Assembly (NCBI GenBank): GCA_029861675.1
Contig: JAOTYV010000136.1
Location: forward strand, 1 to 11,833
Origin: Alphaproteobacteria bacterium
GTDB taxonomy: Bacteria; Pseudomonadota; Alphaproteobacteria; UBA8366
Length of the DNA stretch: 11,833 nucleotides
Direction of reading: 5' to 3'
Part shown: piece by piece, positions 6,914 to 11,833 of the stretch
Layout of the letters: the number at the start of each line of letters is the position of its first letter
Position numbering within the stretch: position 1 is the first letter of the stretch
Made by a program: the position numbers and the translations under genes
The notes under the pieces: generated by a model
The model's database searches: none
The model's input: the letters and a program-made list of their open reading frames with translations, nothing else
What the model was told of the DNA's origin: nothing

Positions 6914-7338
6914 TCCGGCATCCCTCACTGTGACGAACCCGATCCGACGATACGGGCAACCGCACGTTCCGGTTTCATAACAAAATCCAATGAGGACCAA
7001 AATACAAGTGCGATTGCAAGAAATTGTCGGCTGCTCACAAACTTGCCCGCTGGACGGCGCGTGGTGGCGGGGGGCAAATCGGCGGCGTCGGTGATTGGCT
7101 TGATACCCGCTTTCGCGGGGATGGCGAGTGAGTTGATTCGGGTATGGCAGGAAACAGAACCGAGAATTCATAGGCCGGTCGTGGTGAGAATTCGTACCCA
7201 GTGAAATATTCAGCCAATATGATCGAAATGCTGGCGCTTTATGGTAAATGGTTAACGCCCGCCGGCCCAACCGGCGGTCGGCATCGCCACGGCGCCGGCC
7301 GTCCGGAGGCCGAGACGACAAGACGGAAATGCGCCGCC
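6914..7338. other. Divergent spacer between the dioxygenase and the transporter
   Basis: These 425 bases should carry the promoters for both the minus-strand dioxygenase pair and the plus-strand transporter. A possible minus-strand promoter is ATACAA at 7002-7007 (-35 TTGTAT) with ATAACA at 6977-6982 (-10 TGTTAT), but its 19-base spacing is long. A dispersed-repeat-like hairpin lies at 7103-7122. GAGAATTC occurs twice, at about 7161 and 7187. No gene is visible; the frames crossing it include the false translation typical of this repeat class. Confidence 0.45.
7103..7122. repeat. REP-like dispersed repeat hairpin
   Basis: Arms 7103-7110 (ATACCCGC) and 7115-7122 (GCGGGGAT) pair with one mismatch around TTTC. 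The core and its flanks (GGCTTGATACCCGC...GGGGATGGCGAG) resemble the common proteobacterial intergenic palindrome of the form TACCCGCTTTCGCGGGTATGACG. Only one copy is visible here. It is likely one unit of a genome-wide repeat. Confidence 0.6.
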
Positions 7339-8199
7339 ATGGCATTGGAAATCGCCGCTCTCGTCTTGCTATCCGCGGTGCTGCATCCGCTCTGGAACGC
7401 ATTCATCAAGAAAACCGGACGGCCCGAAGGCGGGTTCCTGATCCTGACGCTGTTGATGGTCGTCCTGGCCGCCACCCATTCGATGATCCTGGGGCACGAC
7501 CTGCGCGCCGCGTCGGCGGTCTGGCCGCTCGTCCTGATATCGTGGGGCGGCCAATTGCTCTACGGCACGTGTCTGGTCGCGACCCTACGGCGAGGCGACC
7601 TCTCCGCCTATTACCCGATCGTCCGGTCTTCGCCGGCCCTGATCGTCCTGATCGGCGTCGCGTTCCTCGGCAAGAGTTACGGGCCGGTGCTGCTCGCGGG
7701 GATCGCGCTGGTGCTGATCGGCGGCTATGCGCTGCAACACCAGCGCGGCACGAACCTGCTTAACGACATTCGGACGCTGTCGCTCGCGGTCCTGGCGATG
7801 AGCGGAACGGCGGTCTATTCGCTTTCCGACTCCCACGCCATGCGAACCGTATCGCCGTCGGTCATGTTCTTCTGGGTCGAGGCGCTGTGCCTGCCGAGCT
7901 ACATCGTCCTGTTTCGCTTCCTGGGGCCGGCGAAGGTTCCGTGGACGGCCGTCTTCACCTGGCTGCGTGCGCCGGTCCCGCACCTCATCGCCGGCGGCAT
8001 GTGCTATGCCTCCTACTGGCTGATCCTCGCCGCCTATAGCGCGGGCGGCGACGTTGCGGCCGTGACCTCGGTCCGGCAGGCATCGATCCCCTTTTCGATC
8101 TTGATCGGCGGGCTGTATCTCAAGGAAGGCCGGTTGTGGCAGCGGCTCGCCGCCTCGCTGATCCTCGCCGCCGGTATCGTGATGATCGTGTCCGGCTGA
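7339..8199 (+). CDS. EamA-family (drug/metabolite transporter) permease
   Basis: The 286-residue inner-membrane protein has about ten hydrophobic segments and the internal duplication of the drug/metabolite transporter superfamily. The first half ends in a segment with YYPIVRSSPALIVLIG (91-106) and LGKSYGPVLLAGIALVLIGG. The second half repeats this plan with SVRQASIPFSILIGG (244-258) and LKEGRLWQRLAASLILAAGI. The N-terminal HPLWNAFIKK (16-25) is also typical. Such proteins usually export amino acids or metabolites, though some import; neither substrate nor direction can be read here. ATG 7339 begins the first membrane helix, but its ribosome binding site is weak. Its stop is only 7 bases from the converging dCTP deaminase stop, with no terminator between. 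Divergence from the TauD pair suggests a shared substrate, as inference. Confidence 0.93.
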   Translation: MALEIAALVLLSAVLHPLWNAFIKKTGRPEGGFLILTLLMVVLAATHSMILGHDLRAASAVWPLVLISWGGQLLYGTCLVATLRRGDLSAYYPIVRSSPALIVLIGVAFLGKSYGPVLLAGIALVLIGGYALQHQRGTNLLNDIRTLSLAVLAMSGTAVYSLSDSHAMRTVSPSVMFFWVEALCLPSYIVLFRFLGPAKVPWTAVFTWLRAPVPHLIAGGMCYASYWLILAAYSAGGDVAAVTSVRQASIPFSILIGGLYLKEGRLWQRLAASLILAAGIVMIVSG

Positions 8200-8206
8200 G
8201 CCGGCG

Positions 8207-9355
8207 TTAGTTCCGCTTGAAATGTTTGCTGAGCGCGAGCCCCTGGCCCTGGTAGGACGAGCCGATGTCACCGCCGTAGAGCTTGTCCGGGGTGGCCACC
8301 AGTTTCTCGTACATCAGGCGGCCGACGATCTGGCCGTCCTCGATCAGGAACGGCACCTCGTGCGAGCGCACTTCGAGCACCGCCCGCGTGCCGCCATGAC
8401 CGTGCGGCGAGTAGCCGAAACCGGGGTCGAAGAAGCCAGCGTAGTGGACGCGGAATTCGCCCATCAGCGTGTCGTAGGCGACCATCTCGGCGGCGTAGTC
8501 CGGCGGCACCGGCACCGATTCCTTCGACGCGAGGATGTAGAAATCGTCCGGGTCGAGGATGATCCCGTCGCCCTTGACCGGTGAAATGACCTCCCAGTAG
8601 TCGAGCGGGTCGTAGTGATCCGGCTTGTCCACGTCGACCAACGGGGCGTGCTTGCGCGCCTTGTAGCCGATGATGCCGGGCGCCGCCTCGCCTTTCAGCT
8701 CGACCGAGATGGGAAAGCCGCCGCGATAGACTTCTTCCGGCGGCGGCATGTGCTCCGGGTCGCGCAACTCCTCGAACAGCCGGCGGAACGCCATCTCGCT
8801 CAAGGCGGGCGAGCCGCGCTGCAGCCGCAACTGGTTCAAGCGCGAGCCCTTGCGCACCACGATGCTGAAGGCGAGCGGCGAAATCTCCGCATAAAGCGGG
8901 CCGTCATAGCCCGCCGGGACCCGGTCGAATTCGGCCGCATTGTCGGCAATCAGGCGGGTAAAGACGTCGAGCCGTCCGATCGAGCTTTTCGGGTTGGCGG
9001 TGCCTTCCAGATCGTCCGGCAGGCGTACCCGCTCCGCCAGTTCGACGATATAGACGCAGTTCTTTTCCAGGATGGTGTCGTCGTTCAGGTCGAAGCGGTG
9101 CGTCGCAAAGGCCTCGATCCGTTCCGCAACCGTATTGCGCTTGCCCGGCAGGAAACTGGTGCGAATACGATACCCGTTGACGCCGAGCCGGAGGTCGAGG
9201 CTGGCCGGCTGGATCTGCGCCTCGGGGATGGCGTCCTCGGCCTGGATCGCACCCTCGGCGATCAGCGCGCGCAGATCCTGCGACGGCAGAATGCCGGTCA
9301 CCGAATCCGGATCTTCCGCGTCGTCGGGGAACAGGGGTCGTACACTATCCGCCAT
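8207..9355 (-). CDS. dcd: Two-domain dCTP deaminase
   Basis: The 382-residue protein is the long dCTP deaminase form found in alphaproteobacteria, which converts dCTP to dUTP for thymidylate synthesis. Two dCTP-deaminase/dUTPase folds are fused. The N-terminal unit (about 20-185) holds KSSIGR (123-128), equivalent to Escherichia coli Ser111 and Arg115, and Glu157 in YAEISP, equivalent to Glu138. The C-terminal unit (about 215-382) keeps FFDPGF (308-313) and LEVRS (327-331) but lacks the Ser/Arg pair; it ends in a SYQGQGLALSKHF lid motif like the family C-terminus. ATG 9355 is chosen over an in-frame GTG at 9361; neither has a strong ribosome binding site. It converges on the transporter gene with 7 bases between stops. 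The family call is firm, and monofunctional deaminase against deaminase/dUTPase remains open. Confidence 0.93.
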   Translation of the reverse strand: MADSVRPLFPDDAEDPDSVTGILPSQDLRALIAEGAIQAEDAIPEAQIQPASLDLRLGVNGYRIRTSFLPGKRNTVAERIEAFATHRFDLNDDTILEKNCVYIVELAERVRLPDDLEGTANPKSSIGRLDVFTRLIADNAAEFDRVPAGYDGPLYAEISPLAFSIVVRKGSRLNQLRLQRGSPALSEMAFRRLFEELRDPEHMPPPEEVYRGGFPISVELKGEAAPGIIGYKARKHAPLVDVDKPDHYDPLDYWEVISPVKGDGIILDPDDFYILASKESVPVPPDYAAEMVAYDTLMGEFRVHYAGFFDPGFGYSPHGHGGTRAVLEVRSHEVPFLIEDGQIVGRLMYEKLVATPDKLYGGDIGSSYQGQGLALSKHFKRN

Positions 9356-9639
9356 CGTCACTCAGCCGCAATTGTCGGGGACACCGCAAAGCAGCCGGCA
9401 TCCGCAGGATAAAGCCTGGGTCTACGGCTCCAGAAAACAATCCGCAACGGGAAAGATAAAGCGGTTTGTTTTCCACAGGATTCACATTTCATCCACAGAG
9501 ATTTCATATGAACAAACGGATACAATAGTCTGTATATACGTGTTGTTCTGAATTGTACCCGCTATCCACAGGATGGCTGATCGCCGGGAACAATGGATCG
9601 ATCCCGCGCGCGAGCGCCGCGATGCACAGACTCGGGCGG
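9356..9639. promoter_or_regulatory. AT-rich spacer with three DnaA-box-like sites
   Basis: This 284-base gap between dcd and the amidohydrolase operon has no supported gene. Bases 9481-9540 are only 33% GC. Three sites in the same orientation resemble the DnaA box TTWTNCACA: TTTTCCACA at 9469-9477 (full match), TCATCCACA at 9489-9497 and CTATCCACA at 9562-9570 (one mismatch each). An imperfect palindrome, ATACA-6-TGTAT at 9520-9535, lies between, and GAACAA (9510-9515) mirrors TTGTTC (9543-9548). It must also hold the dcd promoter. A minor DnaA-binding locus, an origin or simple promoter AT-richness are all possible. Confidence 0.45.
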
Positions 9640-10500
9640 CTACGCCATCCGCATCACCCGCAGCGCGTTAAGGCCCAGCACCTTCGCCTTCACGCCCTCC
9701 GCAAAGGTCCATTCGTCGAAGGCCTGCACGCTTTCGATCAACGGCCGCGACGGATAGGCGGTGCCGAACAGCATGCGGTCGCCCATATACATGTTGGCGG
9801 CTTTCACGTACTCGTCCGCGCCCGGCAGGTTGACGCCGACCATGTAGAGGTCCGGCGACACGTAGATGTTGGGCAGCACGAAGCAGATGCCAAGCAGCTC
9901 GCGCACCCAGGGCCAGGCGCCGTGCGAGATGACGAAATCAAGCGTTGGGAAATCCTTGGCCGCGGTGTAGAGCGGCATCGGCGAGCCGTATTCGTAGGGC
10001 ACGCCGGCCATATGGCTGAGCAGGCCGCTGAGCGTGATCGAAATCGGCACGTCGCGGCCGACGCAGCGCTCATAGATCGGATAGAGCCGCTCGTCATCCG
10101 CCATCATCGGCGTCGGCGACGCGCCCGGCTCTAAGGACACGCCCTTGAAACCCGGCAGGGCGAGACAACGGTCGATCTCGGCCAGGCACCAATCGGTCTC
10201 GCGGCTGATATCGATCCCGGCAAACGAGACGAAGCGGTCCGGATAATCCGCGATCACCGCCGCGATGTCGTCGTTCGGGATGACCCCGTGCGGTTCCGCC
10301 GATTGCCGCCCCATGACGACGCCCAAGGTGATCCCCGCTTTGTCCATCTCCTCCAGCAGCAGCGGCATGGAGCGTTGCTCGGCCGAGGGCGGCCGGGGAA
10401 ACCCGATGCGCGACGGATAGAACTCCGCGCCCTTGCGGAATTGCGGCTTATCGGTCCAGCTCGCCAGCGGCGGCCGCAGGCGCATATCGACGATGGTCAT
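9640..10500 (-). CDS. Amidohydrolase-family protein, RxR variant (paralog 1)
   Basis: The 286-residue protein has the amidohydrolase-2 barrel pattern: VDMRLRP at the first strand, LLEEMDKAGI (48-57), YPDRFVSFAGIDIS (86-99), FKGVSLEPG (118-126), ISHGAWPW (191-198), PNIYVSPDLY (210-219) and LFGTAYPSRP (244-253). In metal-dependent members the first strand carries His-x-His and the last a Gly-Ser-Asp; here these are Arg7-x-Arg9 and Gly-Thr-Ala248, so most metal ligands are gone. His193 is kept. I recall a large uncharacterised subfamily with exactly this RxR, HGGWPW and FGTAYP pattern, so this looks like a family trait and not decay. Start ATG 10500 has GGGAGG directly upstream. It follows its paralog by 18 bases and is last in the operon. 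The reaction is unknown. Confidence 0.9.
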   Translation of the reverse strand: MTIVDMRLRPPLASWTDKPQFRKGAEFYPSRIGFPRPPSAEQRSMPLLLEEMDKAGITLGVVMGRQSAEPHGVIPNDDIAAVIADYPDRFVSFAGIDISRETDWCLAEIDRCLALPGFKGVSLEPGASPTPMMADDERLYPIYERCVGRDVPISITLSGLLSHMAGVPYEYGSPMPLYTAAKDFPTLDFVISHGAWPWVRELLGICFVLPNIYVSPDLYMVGVNLPGADEYVKAANMYMGDRMLFGTAYPSRPLIESVQAFDEWTFAEGVKAKVLGLNALRVMRMA

Positions 10501-10518
10501 GATCCCTCCCCGATGTGA

Positions 10519-11373
10519 TTACAGGCCCAGCAAGCGTTGCGCGTTGAGGCCGAGCGCCTTGGTCAGCGCGTCGGGCTCGAACGGCAGCGCCTTGAAGTCC
10601 TCGACCGTCTGTTTCAACGGCCGGATCGGATAGGCGGTGCCGAACAAAAGCTGGTCCGCCATGAACCCGTTGGCCGCGGTCACGTAGCCTTCCGATCCCG
10701 GCACGAAGTGATAGATGTCCGGCGACACATAGACATTGGGATGTTTGAAGGCGACGGCGATGATCTCGGTCACATAAGGCCAGGCGCCATGGCCCGCGAT
10801 GATGTTGAGGTCCGGGTACCGGGTCGCCACCGCATCGATATGGCGCGGATCGGTGTATCCGATGTCCGGGCCGGCGAACGGGCCGGACATGATCGAGACC
10901 GGGACGCCGTATTCCAGGCATTTCTCGTAGACCGGCATCACGGCCGCATCGTCGGGCTGCCCCGGCAGGGCGCGCTGCGGCTCGACAAACACGCCCTTGA
11001 GGCCGCACTGGCCGACGAATTCGTCGATTTCCGCGACCGCATCATGGATTTGATTGGAAACGTCGACGCCAGCCATACCGACGACCCGGTCCGGATAGCG
11101 CGTCTGAAGAACCAGGACATGCTTGTTCGGGATGATACCGGCCGGAAACCGCCGCTCACCAAGCAGCATTTCGGGGCTGTTGCGGCCGAGCGCGACCGTG
11201 TAATCGATCCCCGCCTCGTTCATTTCCTCGAAGAACAGCTCCAGCGAGCCTTCGAGAAAAGCCTGCGACATCGATCTTGCGCCCACACGCTCGCCGATCC
11301 AGCGGGTGCGATCCGGCCCGAAATAGGTCAGATACTCCGGCGTCGGCGGCCGCCCCCGGAAATCGACAATCAT
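10519..11373 (-). CDS. Amidohydrolase-family protein, RxR variant (paralog 2)
   Basis: This 284-residue protein aligns end to end with the gene downstream of it. Shared blocks are VDFRGRPP (3-10), LFFEEMNEAGID (46-57), YPDRVVGMAGVDVS (93-106), LKGVFVEP (125-132), GHGAWPYVTEI (194-204), PNVYVSPDIY (212-221), LFGTAYPIRPL (243-253) and LGLNAQRLL. Arg6-x-Arg8 replaces His-x-His and Ala247 replaces the barrel-end Asp, as in its neighbour; His195 is kept. The mid-barrel segment differs most (SGPFAGPDIGYTDP here, SGLLSHMAGVPYEY in paralog 1), suggesting different substrates or a hetero-oligomer. ATG 11373 has GGGAG 7 bases upstream and lies 13 bases after the dehydrogenase stop. Cytosolic, with no signal peptide. 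Confidence 0.9.
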   Translation of the reverse strand: MIVDFRGRPPTPEYLTYFGPDRTRWIGERVGARSMSQAFLEGSLELFFEEMNEAGIDYTVALGRNSPEMLLGERRFPAGIIPNKHVLVLQTRYPDRVVGMAGVDVSNQIHDAVAEIDEFVGQCGLKGVFVEPQRALPGQPDDAAVMPVYEKCLEYGVPVSIMSGPFAGPDIGYTDPRHIDAVATRYPDLNIIAGHGAWPYVTEIIAVAFKHPNVYVSPDIYHFVPGSEGYVTAANGFMADQLLFGTAYPIRPLKQTVEDFKALPFEPDALTKALGLNAQRLLGL

Positions 11374-11386
11374 TGGCCGCTCCCTC

Positions 11387-11833
11387 TCAAGTATGCGTTT
11401 GCAGGACCTGGCGGATGACCGAGCCGTCGGCCAGGCGGTCGAAGCCCTCGTTGATTTGATCGAGCCGCAGATTGGCGCTGCGCAGGCGGTCGACCGGCAG
11501 ACGGCCCTGCGTGTAGAGCGCGAGCAGGCGGGGAATGTCCCGCGCGGCGACGCAGCTGCCCATATAACTGCCCTTCAGGGTCTTTTCCCCCTGCACCAGG
11601 GCGGCGACGTCGATCGTCAGGCCGCTTTCCGAACTGGGCAGCCCGGCGGTCGTGGTGGTGCCGCCGGTGCGGGTGATCGCATAGGCGGTTTCCAGCGCCG
11701 GCACGCTGCCGGCCATCTCGAAGCCGTAATCGACACCACCCTTGGTCGCCTCGATGATCTGCTGCACGCAATCCGCATCGCTGGCGTTAAAGGTGTCGGT
11801 CGCGCCAAGCTGACGCGCGAGCGCCAGTTTCTC
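11387..11833 (-). CDS. Zinc-type alcohol dehydrogenase (MDR), C-terminal half, runs off the window
   Basis: The final 148 residues of a medium-chain dehydrogenase/reductase are present; the 5' part, with the catalytic zinc ligands and the GxGGVG nucleotide motif, lies beyond the right edge. From the edge the frame reads EKLALARQLGATDTFNA, the usual segment after the NAD-binding Rossmann strand. It continues with GGVDYGFEMAGSVPALETAY, TGGTTTTAGLPSSESGLTID, EKTLKGSYMGSCVAARDIPRL and GRLPVDRL, all standard for NAD-dependent primary or aryl alcohol dehydrogenases. The stop is TGA at 11387-11389. It is upstream of the two RxR amidohydrolase genes with tight spacing, so the three are probably one operon in which it oxidises or reduces a pathway alcohol or aldehyde. 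Substrate unknown. Confidence 0.9.
   Translation of the reverse strand, partial: EKLALARQLGATDTFNASDADCVQQIIEATKGGVDYGFEMAGSVPALETAYAITRTGGTTTTAGLPSSESGLTIDVAALVQGEKTLKGSYMGSCVAARDIPRLLALYTQGRLPVDRLRSANLRLDQINEGFDRLADGSVIRQVLQTHT

Noticed and set aside
6914..7402. Upstream extension of the dioxygenase reading frame to 7402
   Set aside because: It passes through the spacer and the REP-like repeat, giving the well-known false PRESG peptide; homology starts at ATG 6913.
9595..9604. Ten-base palindrome GGATCGATCC downstream of the amidohydrolase operon
   Set aside because: Too short to be meaningful, with no T-run beside it, so it is not called as a terminator or operator.
10537..11418. Plus-strand 293-codon frame opposite the amidohydrolase paralog
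   Set aside because: Shadow of a well-supported gene; no ribosome binding site and no recognisable domain. The same holds for the plus-strand frame at 8615-9412 opposite dcd.
1..11833. CRISPR array, tRNA, rRNA, transposase, toxin-antitoxin or defence genes
   Set aside because: No regularly spaced repeats, cloverleaf arms, integrase or transposase motifs, or recognisable defence domains were found on either strand.

Overview
The window is high-GC, densely packed DNA that reads like an alphaproteobacterial chromosome. The pointers are a two-domain dCTP deaminase, a DUF4332 helix-hairpin-helix protein, a TauD-type dioxygenase and an exported Cys/Lys-rich small protein, all typical of Rhodospirillales- or Rhizobiales-like genomes. 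No RNA gene, CRISPR array, transposase or phage gene was seen. Taxonomy is inferred from gene flavour only.

Layout. Positions 1-75 form a perfect palindrome that cuts into the 5' end of a plus-strand gene for a protein built from two duplicated helical modules (45-995). A 581-base gap follows, holding one possible small Lys-rich ORF (1113-1277). Next come a stand-alone thiolase (1577-2761) and an unrecognised conserved-looking protein (2891-3529). A strong bidirectional terminator (3587-3644) separates these from a minus-strand DUF4332 gene (3719-4126) and a minus-strand exported Cys/Lys-rich protein (4306-4698), which has its own terminator.

The middle is catabolic. A minus-strand pair encodes a TauD/TfdA 2-oxoglutarate dioxygenase (6041-6913), followed 40 bases later by a muconate-lactonizing-type enolase-superfamily enzyme (4906-6000). 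An EamA-family transporter (7339-8199) is divergent from them across a 425-base spacer carrying a dispersed-repeat-like hairpin. The likely logic is import, oxidation, then lyase or epimerase chemistry on an unknown carboxylate; this is inference.

The right part has the two-domain dCTP deaminase (8207-9355), converging on the transporter with only 7 bases between stop codons. A 284-base AT-rich spacer with three DnaA-box-like sites follows. Last is a tight minus-strand operon, read from the right edge: the C-terminal half of a zinc-type alcohol dehydrogenase, then two tandem paralogous amidohydrolase-fold proteins. Both paralogs have Arg-x-Arg where the metal-binding His-x-His normally sits.

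Nothing here is clearly a new defence or mobile system. The best candidates for new biology are the RxR amidohydrolase pair with its dehydrogenase, and the TauD plus enolase-superfamily pair. The main quality warning is the palindrome at the left edge.
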